The notes: generated by a model from the sequence alone, not told the origin. Positions 41,508 through 50,195 are shown, numbered from the stretch's first letter. The stretch is DNA of 64,000 bases from Nocardiopsis sp. YSL2 (GCF_030555055.1 NZ_JAMOAO010000001.1:620001-684000), one strand, 5' to 3'. Numbers and translations: made by a program.

Positions 41508-42689
41508 TCAGTCGGCGGCGAGCCACAGGTCGGGCCCGAAGACCTCGTAGTGCACCCTGCGCGGCGGCACGCCCGCGCCGATGAGCTGGGCCCGCACCTC
41601 GCGCATGAACGGCAGGGGACCGCACAGGTAGGCCTCGGCGTTCTCGGGGATGTCCAGGCCCGCCAGGTCCATCCGGCCCGTGCGGCCTCCTGCCCCGGAC
41701 TCGTACCAGGTGTGGCGGTGGCCGCGGGGCAGGCGCTCGACCAGGGCGGCGGCCTCCTCCCGGTGCGCGTGGTCCTGGGCGGCGCGGTCGGCGTGCAGGG
41801 CGAGCACCGGCCGGGTGCTGCCCTGGTCGGCCAGGTGCTGGAGCATCCCCATCATGGGGGTGCAGCCGATCCCGGCCGAGGCCAGCACGACCGGGTGCTC
41901 GCCCTCGGACAGCGCGACGTCGCCCGCGGGAGCGGACACCATGAGGACGTCACCGGGCCGGGTCCGCTCGTGCAGGTGCGTGGAGACCTCCCCCGCCGGG
42001 GCGGCATCGGCGCGCAGGCGCTTGACCGTGATGCGGCGCCGGTCGTCGGCGGCGCCGATGAGGGAGTACTGGCGCGACTGGCGGACGCCGTCGGCCAGCC
42101 GGACCCGCACACTGACGTACTGGCCGGGCAGGAACGCGGGCGCTGGGCCACCGTCGGCGGGCTCCAACGTGAAGGAGGCGGTGTCGGGGGTCTGCTCGTC
42201 GCGCTCCACCACCCGCCAGGGCCGCCAGACGTCGCCCCCGGTGATCCCGCTCTCCGCGTACAGCCGGGCCTCCAGCGCGATGAGCGCCCCGGCCATGAGC
42301 CAGTACACCTCGTCCCAGGCGGCGACGACGTCGGGGGTGGCGGCCTCGCCGAGCGTGTGGGCGATGGCGTCGAAGAGGTACTTGTGCACGATGACGTACT
42401 GGTCCTCGGTGACTCCGAGGGAGACGTGCTTGTGCGCGATCCTGGCGAGCATGGCGTCGGGGCGCTCGTCGGGGTGGTCCACCAGCAGGGTGGCGAAGGC
42501 GGCGATGGAGCCCGCCAGCGCCCGGCGCTGTTCGCCCGAGGCCTGGTTGCCGCGGTTGAACATGCCGTCGAGGAGTTCGGGCCGTTCGCCGAGCATCGTG
42601 AGGTAGAAGCGCGCGGTGATGGCGTCCAGGGCCCCTGCCACGGCGGGGATCGTGGCCCGGACCGTGGCGGCGGACTCGGTGGAGAGCAT
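41508..42689 (-). CDS. hmp: Flavohemoprotein (nitric oxide dioxygenase)
   Basis: Hmp oxidises NO to nitrate with O2 and NAD(P)H. The 393-residue protein has an N-terminal globin domain with the distal FYLTML tyrosine near 29, a Gln near 54, and the proximal His in IAHKHVSLGV. The FAD domain follows with RQYSLIGA, and the NAD domain with VVLASAGIGCTPMMGML and the C-terminal YLCGPLPFMREV and VHYEVFGPD. GGGAGG lies just before the ATG. The upstream NsrR box and the nsrR gene next door show NO-dependent derepression. Confidence 0.95.
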   Translation of the reverse strand: MLSTESAATVRATIPAVAGALDAITARFYLTMLGERPELLDGMFNRGNQASGEQRRALAGSIAAFATLLVDHPDERPDAMLARIAHKHVSLGVTEDQYVIVHKYLFDAIAHTLGEAATPDVVAAWDEVYWLMAGALIALEARLYAESGITGGDVWRPWRVVERDEQTPDTASFTLEPADGGPAPAFLPGQYVSVRVRLADGVRQSRQYSLIGAADDRRRITVKRLRADAAPAGEVSTHLHERTRPGDVLMVSAPAGDVALSEGEHPVVLASAGIGCTPMMGMLQHLADQGSTRPVLALHADRAAQDHAHREEAAALVERLPRGHRHTWYESGAGGRTGRMDLAGLDIPENAEAYLCGPLPFMREVRAQLIGAGVPPRRVHYEVFGPDLWLAAD

Positions 42690-42727
42690 GCGTCCTCCCT
42701 TTCCCGGGGCGGTGTCCCGGGTCAGAT

Positions 42728-42750
42728 AATTGGTATCTGATATGCATATT
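42728..42750 (-). promoter_or_regulatory. NsrR box upstream of hmp
   Basis: A 23-nt AT-rich site with outer AA...TT, a central ATCTGA and a TATC-T-GATA dyad. From memory this matches the pattern of Streptomyces NsrR sites at hmpA genes (AA-N3-G-N-ATCTGA-N-AT-N-C-N3-TT). It lies 39 nt upstream of the hmp start and downstream of nsrR. Confidence 0.7.
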
Positions 42751-42805
42751 AAAACCGCCCGCAGGCCGCCCCTCCCCGGGGTGCGTCAACGGAGGAGACC
42801 CCTGC

Positions 42806-43252
42806 TCAGGCGGGTGTCTCGGGCCCTCGCAGCAGCGTCAGGACCTCATCGGCGGGCGCCGAGACGAGGGACTCCACCGTCACCTCGTCGAGCGAGGCGT
42901 AGAAGGCCTCGCGCGCCCTGCTCAGGGCACCGCGCAGACGGCACGCGGCCCGCAACGGGCACGGCGGATCGTCTTCGCAGCCCACGAGGTCGCCCGACCC
43001 CTCGAGTTCGCGCACGATGTCCCCGACCGTGGCCCGCAGACCCGAAGGGGTCAGGCGCAGACCGCCGCCCCGGCCCCGCCGCGCCTCCACCAGACCCAGG
43101 TCCGACAGTCGCGCCACCGCCTTGGCCATGTGGGTGTAGGGCACGGCGAGCGTGCCGGCGACGTCCCGCGTGGTGAGGCGCTCGTCCTCGCGGGCGACCG
43201 CGAGGCGCATGACCAGGCGCAGGGAGACGTCGGTGAAGGCGGTCAGGCGCAT
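42806..43252 (-). CDS. nsrR: NO-sensing Rrf2-family repressor NsrR
   Basis: A 148-residue Rrf2 regulator. The winged helix is RLTAFTDVSLRLVMRLAV, then TTRDVAGTLAVPYTHMAKAV with LGLVEARRGRGGGLRL as the wing. The three cluster cysteines are in GCEDDPPCPLRAAC, spaced CX5CX5C as in Streptomyces NsrR, which carries an NO-sensitive [4Fe-4S] cluster. It should repress hmp from the box at 42728 and release it when NO destroys the cluster. It is transcribed in the same direction as hmp with a 116-nt gap holding the box. Confidence 0.93.
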   Translation of the reverse strand: MRLTAFTDVSLRLVMRLAVAREDERLTTRDVAGTLAVPYTHMAKAVARLSDLGLVEARRGRGGGLRLTPSGLRATVGDIVRELEGSGDLVGCEDDPPCPLRAACRLRGALSRAREAFYASLDEVTVESLVSAPADEVLTLLRGPETPA

Positions 43253-43328
43253 GCCACCACGGTAGCCGGAACCGAGGACACCGCGTCGGGCCGCCGGGGG
43301 GAACGCCGCGCCCCTGGCACCGCGCCGG

Positions 43329-44924
43329 TCAGTTCGCGCTCTCCTTTGGCTCCGGTTCGCGGGGCGCGTCCTCTCCGGACTGGTGGCGGCCCGCCTCGCG
43401 CGGCATCCAGATCAGGACCACGACCAGCCCCAGCGCGGCGAAGCCCAGCGACAGCGTCGCCCCCAGGTGCAGCCCGTCGAGGAAGGACTCCTTGGCCGGT
43501 TCGACCAGGGCCCGCCCCTGCTCCCCCAGCCGCCGCGCCAGCGCCATGGTGGCCTCGACCGACTCACCGGCCTCGTGCAGCTCGGCGGGCGCGAGGTCGG
43601 GCGTGCCCTCGTCCTGGGCGACCCGTTCCAGCTCGGGGGTGATCCCGGCGCGGTACCGGAACGAGATGAGCGCGCCCAGGACCGCGACCCCCATCGCGGT
43701 CGCGACCTGGCGGACCGTGTTCTGCACCGCGGAGGCGGCCCCGGCCTTGCCGGGCGGGACGGAGGACATGATGGCGTCGGTCGCGGGCGTCAGGACGATC
43801 GCCATGGACGAGGCCTGGACGAAGGTCATGACGATGATGAGCACCAGCGGGGTCGCCACCTGGAGCTGGGTGAAGAAGGCGAAGGTCGCGCACACGCCCA
43901 GCACCCCCGCCGCCGCGACCCGGCGGGGCCCGGCCCACCGCACCAGCGTGGGGCTCAGGGGCGCCATGATCATCTGCCCCACCGCGGCGGGCAGCACCAG
44001 CAGCCCCGCCACGAACGGGGTGAACTCGCGCACGCTCTGCCAGTAGAAGCTGAGGAAGAAGATCAGCCCGGACATGCTGAAGAAGAGCACCATCATGATG
44101 GCGATCGAGACACTGAACCTGGGGTTGCGGAAGAAACGCACGTCCAGGGAGGGGTCGGTGGTGCGCGACTCATGGAACAGGAAGAGTGTGATGACCATCA
44201 CACCAGCGATCAGGGCACCGTACACGTCCCAGTCGGCCAGCGACGCGCGCTCCCCCGCGGTGATGATGCCGTAGATCAGCAGCACCAGGCCCGGGACGGA
44301 CAGCAGGACGCCGACGACGTCCGGGCGCCCCGGGTTCTCGTCGCGCGACTCCGGGATCAGGAAGAACACCAGGGCCAGCCCGATCAGCACGAACGGCACG
44401 TTGATCAGGAAGATCGAACCCCACCAGAAGTTCACCAGCAGCAGTCCGCCCGCCGACGGGCCGATCGCCAGGGCCAGGCCGACCGACCCCGCCCAGATGC
44501 CGATGGCCCGACCGCGCTGTTCGGGCGGGAACACGTTGGTGATGATCGACAGGGTCTGCGGCATCACCATGGACGCGCCGAACCCCATGACGGCGCGGGC
44601 CAGGATCAGTTGCTCGGGGCTCTGGGAGTAGGCCGACAGGGCCGAGGCCGCCCCGAACACCACCAGGCCCGCCACCAGCAGGCGCCTGCGCCCCCACCGG
44701 TCCCCCAGCACACCGAACGTGAACAGCAGCCCCGCGAACACGAGGGTGTAGGAGTTGATCGCCCAGGCCAGCTGGGACTGGCTCGCCCCCAACCCGAGTG
44801 CGGGGTCGGAGAGCACTCTCAGTGCCACGTTGAGGATCGTGTTGTCGGCGACGATCACCAACAGGCAGATGATCAGCACCGCCAGTCCGCCCCACCTGCG
44901 CCGATACCCCGTCTGCCGATCCAC
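43329..44924 (-). CDS. DHA2-family MFS multidrug exporter
   Basis: A 531-residue proton-driven exporter with about 14 membrane helices. The MFS motif A is GVLGDRWGRRRLLVAG, and motif B/C-type pieces ARAVMGFGASMVMPQTLSII and GIWAGSVGLALAIGPSAGG follow; the antiporter motif C marks drug export. An extracellular charged loop near residues 430-480 precedes the last helix. GTG at 44924 is chosen because CGGAGG lies five nt upstream. The gene is divergent from panB across a 243-nt gap without a recognised regulator, so its substrate is not indicated. Confidence 0.9.
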   Translation of the reverse strand: MDRQTGYRRRWGGLAVLIICLLVIVADNTILNVALRVLSDPALGLGASQSQLAWAINSYTLVFAGLLFTFGVLGDRWGRRRLLVAGLVVFGAASALSAYSQSPEQLILARAVMGFGASMVMPQTLSIITNVFPPEQRGRAIGIWAGSVGLALAIGPSAGGLLLVNFWWGSIFLINVPFVLIGLALVFFLIPESRDENPGRPDVVGVLLSVPGLVLLIYGIITAGERASLADWDVYGALIAGVMVITLFLFHESRTTDPSLDVRFFRNPRFSVSIAIMMVLFFSMSGLIFFLSFYWQSVREFTPFVAGLLVLPAAVGQMIMAPLSPTLVRWAGPRRVAAAGVLGVCATFAFFTQLQVATPLVLIIVMTFVQASSMAIVLTPATDAIMSSVPPGKAGAASAVQNTVRQVATAMGVAVLGALISFRYRAGITPELERVAQDEGTPDLAPAELHEAGESVEATMALARRLGEQGRALVEPAKESFLDGLHLGATLSLGFAALGLVVVLIWMPREAGRHQSGEDAPREPEPKESAN

Positions 44925-45167
44925 GGACACCTCCGATGTGAGCTGGGACTCCACGCCCCGTGACACTCAGGGCTATCGGGAATGCGGCGCCCGCGCAAAC
45001 GGGTTGTATCCCAAGGAATTCGGCGTCGGGACGCCGTGCGATGATGCTGTCGTGCGGCGCGCCGCACACCCTTGGCCCCCGAGGGCCCTTCGCGCCCGAG
45101 CGCGACAACTCGTCCATACGTCCGGAGACACCCCCGAGGTGCTTCGAGACAACGGAGGAATTCACAC

Positions 45168-46022
45168 ATGAACACCACAGCCAAGGCTTCCACCGGCGGG
45201 AACACCCTGTACGGCGGAGTGACCTCCCGACGCGTCACGGTCCGCGACCTGGCCGCCGCCAAGCGGCGCGGCGAGCGCTGGCCGATGCTCACCGCCTACG
45301 ACGCCCTCACCGCCCGGGTCTTCGACGAGGCGGGCATCCCCGTCCTGCTCGTCGGCGACTCCGCGGCCAACGTCGTCTACGGCTACGACACCACCGTTCC
45401 CGTCACCATGGACGAGCTCGTCCCGCTCACGGCCGCCGTCGCGCGCTCCACCCAGCGGGCACTGGTCGTGGCGGACCTGCCGTTCGGCTCCTACCAGGGC
45501 TCGCCCCAGCAGGCCCTGGAAGCGGCCAGCCGCTTCATGAAGGAGGGCCGGGCCCAGGCGGTCAAGCTGGAGGGCGGCCACACGGTGGCCCACCAGGTCG
45601 AACTGCTGGTCTCCGCCGGCATCCCGGTCATGGGCCACGTCGGCCTGACCCCGCAGTCGGTCAACACGCTGGGCGGCTACCGGGTCCAGGGGCGCGGCGA
45701 GGCCGCGGCCGACCTGCTCAAGGACGCCAAGGAGCTGGAGCGCGCGGGCGCGTTCTCACTCGTGCTGGAGTGTGTGCCCTCCGAGCTGGCCGCGCAGGTC
45801 ACCGAGCAGCTGTCCATCCCCACCATCGGCATCGGCGCGGGCCCGTCCACGGACGCCCAGGTGCTGGTGTGGCAGGACATGGCGGGACTCAGCCCCAAGG
45901 TGGCCAAGTTCGTCAAGGCCTACGCCAACCTCAACGAGACGCTGCGCGAGGCCGCGTCGAGCTTCGCCGACGACGTCGTCCAGGGTGCCTTCCCCGAGGA
46001 GCGCCACTCCTACAGCGCCTGA
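45168..46022 (+). CDS. panB: 3-methyl-2-oxobutanoate hydroxymethyltransferase
   Basis: PanB makes ketopantoate from alpha-ketoisovalerate and methylene-tetrahydrofolate in pantothenate/CoA synthesis. The 284-residue protein has [17 protein letters not shown], the metal-binding [13 protein letters not shown] and [10 protein letters not shown], then [15 protein letters not shown] and [16 protein letters not shown], in the family order. ACGGAGGAA precedes the ATG. Two strong hairpins follow, so it is monocistronic here. Confidence 0.96.
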   Translation: MNTTAKASTGGNTLYGGVTSRRVTVRDLAAAKRRGERWPMLTAYDALTARVFDEAGIPVLLVGDSAANVVYGYDTTVPVTMDELVPLTAAVARSTQRALVVADLPFGSYQGSPQQALEAASRFMKEGRAQAVKLEGGHTVAHQVELLVSAGIPVMGHVGLTPQSVNTLGGYRVQGRGEAAADLLKDAKELERAGAFSLVLECVPSELAAQVTEQLSIPTIGIGAGPSTDAQVLVWQDMAGLSPKVAKFVKAYANLNETLREAASSFADDVVQGAFPEERHSYSA

Positions 46023-46060
46023 CCCGGTCGCGGCCGGTCCGGCCGCACCACCGCACCACC

Positions 46061-46142
46061 GCCGTACCGCCGGTCGGGTCCGTCCCGGTCGGCGGTACGG
46101 CCCGCCGGACCCGTGCGCCGACGGCCGCCCGTCGGCGCACGG
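46061..46142 (+). terminator. Tandem hairpins after panB
   Basis: An 11-bp stem with a 19-nt loop (46061-46071/46091-46101) is followed by a perfect 13-bp stem with a 6-nt loop (46111-46123/46130-46142). The second is the more convincing terminator. Confidence 0.75.
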
Positions 46143-46261
46143 CTCCGCCCGGGACCCGTTCCGGAGTGTGAGGCGGACGACAACCCGAACGGTACTCGGG
46201 AGTAGAGTCGCACCGTACCGAGCACCGACACGGGCCGGGGTCCGGCCCTCCGGGAGGACAC

Positions 46262-47302
46262 ATGCGCATCTCGATGCCGCTCCAGTACGCGGGCGAGCCC
46301 AAGGCGGCCGTCGATCTGGTCGTCGATTTGGAGAAGGCCGGACTCGACACCGTGTGGGTCGCGGAGGTCTACGGCTTCGACAGCCCCACCCTGATGGGCT
46401 ACATCGCCGCACGGACCGAGACGGTGGCCATCGGCTCGGCCATCCTGCCGCTGTACAGCCGCACGCCCAGCCTGGTCGCGATGACCGCGGCGGGGCTGGA
46501 CGACCTCTCCGACGGGCGCGCGATCCTCGGCCTGGGGGCCAGCGGGCCGCAGGTCATCGAGGGCTGGCACGGCGTGCCCTACACCAAGCCGCTGGCGCGC
46601 ACCCGCGAGACCGTCGAGATCTGCCGCAAGATCTGGGCGCGGGAGGAGCGCCTCACCCACGACGGCTCCGTCTTCCAGCTCCCCCTTCCGCCGGAGCGCG
46701 GTACCGGGCTGGGCAAGGCGCTCAAGCTCGTCAACCACCCCCGGCGCAGCGACATCCCGATCTACCTGGCCTCCCTGGGCGAGAAGAACGTGGCGATGAC
46801 GGCCGAGATCGCCGACGGCTGGCTGCCGCACCTGTTCATCCCGGAGAAGGCGGAGAGCGTGTGGGGCGCGTCGATCGAGGCCGGCAAGGCCAAGCGCGAC
46901 CCGTCCCTGGGGGAGCTGGAGATCTCCGCGGGCGGACTGCTGGCCATCGGTGAGGGCGAGGACACCAAGAAGCTGCTCGACCTCGTCCGCCCGATGATCG
47001 CGCTCTACGTGGGCGGCATGGGTGCCAAGGGCAAGAACTTCTACAACACCGTGGCTCGCAGGTACGGGTACGAGGAAGCCGCGGAGAAGATCCAGGACCT
47101 GTACCTGGAGGGCCGCAAGGAGGAGGCGGCCGCGGCGGTGCCCGAGGAGTTCGTGGAGCTGACCAACATGGTCGGCCCGGAGTCCTACGTGCGCGAGCGC
47201 GTCGAGGCCTTCCGCGCGGCCGGGGTCACGCAACTCAACGTGACCCCCGTCGGCGACAACCCGGCCAAGCTCGTGGAGAAGGTCAAGGGCTGGATCTCCT
47301 GA
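46262..47302 (+). CDS. LLM-class F420-dependent oxidoreductase
   Basis: A 346-residue luciferase-like monooxygenase-fold protein that probably uses F420. The TIM-barrel start MRISMPLQYAGEPKAAVDLV, VWVAEVYGFDSPTLMGYIA and VAIGSAILPLYSRTP, and the GLGASGPQVIEGWHG loop are characteristic of the F420 subfamily. IPIYLASLGEKNVAMTAEIADGW lies in the C-terminal half. GGGAGG is five nt before the ATG, and a TAGAGT -10 candidate sits at 46203-46208. Substrate is unknown. Confidence 0.88.
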   Translation: MRISMPLQYAGEPKAAVDLVVDLEKAGLDTVWVAEVYGFDSPTLMGYIAARTETVAIGSAILPLYSRTPSLVAMTAAGLDDLSDGRAILGLGASGPQVIEGWHGVPYTKPLARTRETVEICRKIWAREERLTHDGSVFQLPLPPERGTGLGKALKLVNHPRRSDIPIYLASLGEKNVAMTAEIADGWLPHLFIPEKAESVWGASIEAGKAKRDPSLGELEISAGGLLAIGEGEDTKKLLDLVRPMIALYVGGMGAKGKNFYNTVARRYGYEEAAEKIQDLYLEGRKEEAAAAVPEEFVELTNMVGPESYVRERVEAFRAAGVTQLNVTPVGDNPAKLVEKVKGWIS

Positions 47303-47321
47303 CCCACCCGTCACTCCAGGT

Positions 47322-47351
47322 CGCGTGCCCCGCACTCACGTGGGGCACGCG
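47322..47351 (+). terminator. Terminator after the LLM gene
   Basis: A 10-bp stem CGCGTGCCCC (47322-47331) / GGGGCACGCG (47342-47351) with a 10-nt loop. Confidence 0.7.
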
Positions 47352-47409
47352 GCGCCCGACGGGACACGAATTTTCTTTTTCGGACGAAGGCGCAGCGCAC
47401 CCCGCGAAC

Positions 47410-47424
47410 GCTACCCTCGGTAGC
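47410..47424 (+). promoter_or_regulatory. Small GCTACC/GGTAGC dyad upstream of the secreted-protein cluster
   Basis: GCTACC-CTC-GGTAGC is a perfect 6-bp dyad 70 nt upstream of the first secreted-protein gene, in an unusually AT-rich gap (GAATTTTCTTTTTC near 47367, TTAACAT near 47448). It may be an operator; no regulator lies beside it. Confidence 0.35.
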
Positions 47425-47494
47425 CAAATCCCCACGTAGCGCCCTGTTAACATGCGTTCAGTAACGTCCCGCCCCCGGACGAAACGGAGAACGC

Positions 47495-48049
47495 ATGCCC
47501 CCCGCACCCCGCCGACTCGGCGCGAGCGCCCTCCTCACGGCGGCAACCCTCGCCTCGGCCCTGGCCTCCCCCCTGCCGGCGACCGCCGCCCCCGCACCCG
47601 CGCGGCACTGCGTCGGCGACATCGACGGCGGCGGCCAGGAGTGCTTCGACACCTACGCACAGGCCATCGACGCGGCCGAGGACCGCGTCGGACGCACGCT
47701 GGCCGAACAGGAGCGCGCCCTGTCCGTCTCCCGGACCGGCACGCTCGCCGCCGCGAGCGACTTCGACGTCATCATCGGCACCTACTTCGAGCACGCGAAC
47801 TACGGCGGCGCCACGTTCACCCTCTACGGGGACAACACCTGCCAGGGCGGTGACGACATCGAGTTCTGGTTCACCTTCCCCTCGGACTGGCAGGGCATCA
47901 TCTCCTCGGCCCAGCCCTGGGCACGGTGCTCGCTGTGGCTGCACGCGGGCCCGGACGGCACCGGCGACCGCGACGGCCCCTACCGCGAGAACACCCCCGA
48001 CATCGGCGGCTACATGAACGACCGCACCGTCTCCACCACTCTGGGCTGA
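47495..48049 (+). CDS. Secreted beta/gamma-crystallin-like protein
   Basis: A 184-residue exported protein. A signal peptide with AxA site (ATAAPAPA, about 1-31) is followed by an 80-residue spacer with two cysteines (RHCVGDIDGGGQECFD) and a charged helix. A C-terminal beta/gamma-crystallin-like domain (about 95-184) has TYFEHANYGGATFTLYGD, WQGIISSAQPW, CSLWLHAGPDG and YMNDRTVSTTL. Similar actinomycete domains act as peptidase inhibitors (I36/SMPI-like) or calcium-binding proteins. CGGAG lies before the ATG. It is the first of three consecutive secreted-protein genes, 47 nt before the next, so they probably form an operon. Confidence 0.75.
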   Translation: MPPAPRRLGASALLTAATLASALASPLPATAAPAPARHCVGDIDGGGQECFDTYAQAIDAAEDRVGRTLAEQERALSVSRTGTLAAASDFDVIIGTYFEHANYGGATFTLYGDNTCQGGDDIEFWFTFPSDWQGIISSAQPWARCSLWLHAGPDGTGDRDGPYRENTPDIGGYMNDRTVSTTLG

Positions 48050-48096
48050 CGCCCGTCTCCCCTTCCCCCGCCCCCGCTCCGATGGGAGAAACCGAC

Positions 48097-48714
48097 ATGA
48101 GACGCACGTACGCCGTGCTCACCGCCGCCGCGGTCGCCGTGGCGACCGCGGTCACCACGGCACCGACCCCGGCCCACGCCGACCACGAGGGCACGCCCAC
48201 GGTGCGTGAGCTGCTGGAGAGGTGCGGCGTGACGACCGACCTGTGCGAGTTCCACCCCGGAGGAGAGCCCGAGCTCTTCGCCGCCGGCGGCCGGGTCGTG
48301 GGATCGGAGGTGTTCAACTGCACCTCGGGCCGCCAGAACATGGCCGTGCGGTGGTCCGACACCACGTCCCAGAGCAACAGCGTCGGCCTGGCCCTGACCA
48401 CGGAGGCCGGCTTCGGCGAGGTCTTCTCGGTGTCCTACGAGCAGTCCTTCGAGCACACCTGGACGACCTCGCACACCGAATCGCAGACCACCTTCGTCAA
48501 CACCGGCCCCGGTGAGGTGGGCTGGGTCGAGCGCCGACCGCAGATGCAGCGTGTGCACGGCACCTACGAGCTGCACTTCGGCAGCCGCCAGTGGGGCCAC
48601 TACATCTGGTACGCGCCCTTCACCGCCGAAGGACCCGTCCCGGGCTCGCCGGACGAGGTCGTCACACAGAACGTGCGCCCGATGACCGACGCTGAGGAGG
48701 CGGCATGCCCGTGA
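48097..48714 (+). CDS. Secreted beta-rich protein, possible aerolysin-like fold, copy 1
   Basis: A 205-residue exported protein of no named family. After a signal peptide (about 1-29, AHADHEG) comes a short cysteine-bearing N-domain (RELLERCG, DLCEFHP, FNCT). A long Ser/Thr-alternating beta region follows (QSNSVGLALTTEAGFGEVFS, FEHTWTTSHTESQTTFV, then PGEVGWVE). The RVHGTYELHFG-x-RxWGHYIWY block and a C-terminal Cys complete it. Alternating strands flanking a hydrophobic hairpin are the hallmark of aerolysin/ETX-MTX2 pore-formers, but this is an inference from pattern. GGGAGAA precedes the ATG. The next gene is a tandem copy. Confidence 0.7.
   Translation: MRRTYAVLTAAAVAVATAVTTAPTPAHADHEGTPTVRELLERCGVTTDLCEFHPGGEPELFAAGGRVVGSEVFNCTSGRQNMAVRWSDTTSQSNSVGLALTTEAGFGEVFSVSYEQSFEHTWTTSHTESQTTFVNTGPGEVGWVERRPQMQRVHGTYELHFGSRQWGHYIWYAPFTAEGPVPGSPDEVVTQNVRPMTDAEEAACP
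48553..48632 (+). repeat. 80-bp perfect direct repeat, copy 1
   Basis: Identical base for base to 49173-49252; the eight bases just outside the single upstream mismatch also agree. It encodes the shared block from VHGTYELHFG to FTAEG in both secreted paralogues. Confidence 0.95.
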
Positions 48715-48740
48715 TCCCCCGCCCCAGGAGGGGCACCGCG

Positions 48741-49334
48741 ATGCGGACCCTCGCCGCCGGAGCGGTGGCGGCGGCCCTGGCGCTGTCCCCCGCCCCGGCC
48801 GCGGCCGACCACGAGGACACCCCGACGGTCCGGGAGCTGCTGGAGAGGTGCGGTGAGAGCACCGACCTGTGCGAGTTCCACCCCTCGGGCGCACCGGAGT
48901 ACTTCCAGAACACCGCCGAGCGGGTGGGCTCTCCGGTCTACAACTGCACCGACCACGAACAGCTGTCCCAGGTGGCCTGGTCCAAGACCACGGGCGAGTC
49001 CAACAGCGTGAACCTGTCGATGACGGCCACGTTCGGCGTGGTCTTCAAGCAGAGCTTCAGCGTCTCCTACGGCCACGAGTGGAGCTCGGAGCACACACAG
49101 ACCCAGCGGACACAGATCACCGCCCAGCCGGGCGAGGTCGCCACCGTGTACTACGGGCCGAGGATGCAGCGCGTGCACGGCACCTACGAGCTGCACTTCG
49201 GCAGCCGCCAGTGGGGCCACTACATCTGGTACGCGCCCTTCACCGCCGAAGGGCCGACGGACGACCAGGGCGGCACCGTCACCCAGTCCACGAGGCCGAT
49301 GACCGATCAGGAGCGCGCCGCCTTCTGCGGCTGA
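48741..49334 (+). CDS. Secreted beta-rich protein, possible aerolysin-like fold, copy 2
   Basis: A 197-residue tandem paralogue of the preceding protein with the same order: signal peptide (AAADHED), RELLERCG-x6-DLCEFHP-YNCT cysteines, SNSVNLSMTATFGVVFKQSF, SYGHEWSSEHTQTQRTQI, PGEVATVYYG, then the RVHGTYELHFG block. The middle beta hairpin has diverged while the C-terminal block is identical in DNA to copy 1 over 80 bp. AGGAGGGG lies seven nt before ATG 48741; an in-frame ATG at 48705 would start inside the previous gene. No receptor-binding domain is attached, so the three secreted proteins may act together. Confidence 0.7.
   Translation: MRTLAAGAVAAALALSPAPAAADHEDTPTVRELLERCGESTDLCEFHPSGAPEYFQNTAERVGSPVYNCTDHEQLSQVAWSKTTGESNSVNLSMTATFGVVFKQSFSVSYGHEWSSEHTQTQRTQITAQPGEVATVYYGPRMQRVHGTYELHFGSRQWGHYIWYAPFTAEGPTDDQGGTVTQSTRPMTDQERAAFCG
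49173..49252 (+). repeat. 80-bp perfect direct repeat, copy 2
   Basis: Second copy of the repeat at 48553-48632, 620 bp downstream. Synonymous sites are conserved as well as coding sites, unlike the rest of the two genes. Confidence 0.95.
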
Positions 49335-49396
49335 CCCGGACCTCCCGGCCGTGCCGCGCCCCCGGTTCCCCGACCGGCGCGGCACGGCACGGGACC

Positions 49397-49430
49397 CGAG
49401 TCCGGGCCCCGTGCCCCGGGCCCGGACTCG
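49397..49430. terminator. Terminator between convergent genes
   Basis: A perfect 13-bp stem (49397-49409 with 49418-49430) and an 8-nt loop lie between the last secreted-protein gene and the converging F420 reductase gene. Confidence 0.8.
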
Positions 49431-49499
49431 CCCTCCCGACGCCACGCGCCGGGATCACGGCCATGGATCACCCGCGGTCCGCGGGTCGGGGGCCGGGGT

Positions 49500-50195
49500 T
49501 CACAGCCCCGTGACGCGCACGCCCGCGTGGGTCTTGTAGCGGCGGTTGACCGCGATGAGGTTGGCGGTCAGCGCCTCGACCTGGTGGGCGTTGCGCAGCC
49601 GTCCGCCGAACACGCCCCGCACCCCGGGGATCAGGTCGGCCAGCGCGCGCACGACGTCGGTGGCCGCGCGGTCCTCGCCCAGGACCAGGACGTCGAGCTC
49701 GACCTCGGAGACCTCCGGGTCCAGCAGCACCACCGCGGACACGTGGTGGAAGGCCGCGGTGACGCGGCTCCGTGGCAGGACCTCGGCGGCCTGCTGGGCG
49801 GCGCTGCCCTCCGGCACGTCCAGCGCGAAGGGGCCGCGCTTGTCGAAGCCCAGCGGGTTGACGCAGTCGACGACGATCTTGTCCGCGAGCTCGTCGGCCA
49901 GTCCCGCCAGCAGGTCGCGGTGCCCCTCCCAGGGCACGGCGACGATGACGATGTCGCCCTCCGCCGCGGCGGCGGCGTTGTCCAGGCCCCGCACGTCGAC
50001 CCGCGCGTCCTCCGCGTCGACCAACTCCTTGGCGACCGATGCCGCGCGGTCGGCGCTGCGCGATCCGATGATCACGGTCTGCCCCGCGAGGGCGAACCGG
50101 CGCGCGAGCCCGCGCCCCTGGTCACCCGTACCGCCCAGGACGGCGATGGTCTGCCCAGCGATGTCCACGCCCTCCGGCGTGCTCTGTTCACTCAT
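49500..50195 (-). CDS. npdG: F420:NADPH oxidoreductase (NpdG/Fno)
   Basis: A 231-residue Rossmann-fold enzyme that exchanges hydride between NADPH and coenzyme F420, supplying F420H2. The nucleotide loop IAVLGGTGDQGRGLARRFALAG is at about 17-38, followed by VIIGSRSADRA, the IVIVAVPWEGHRDLL strand, VDCVNPLGFDKRG, the FHHVSAVVLLDP block, and LRNAHQVEALTANLIAVNRRYK at the end. It would serve the LLM and nitroreductase-family proteins encoded nearby. AGGA lies eight nt before the ATG. Confidence 0.9.
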   Translation of the reverse strand: MSEQSTPEGVDIAGQTIAVLGGTGDQGRGLARRFALAGQTVIIGSRSADRAASVAKELVDAEDARVDVRGLDNAAAAAEGDIVIVAVPWEGHRDLLAGLADELADKIVVDCVNPLGFDKRGPFALDVPEGSAAQQAAEVLPRSRVTAAFHHVSAVVLLDPEVSEVELDVLVLGEDRAATDVVRALADLIPGVRGVFGGRLRNAHQVEALTANLIAVNRRYKTHAGVRVTGL

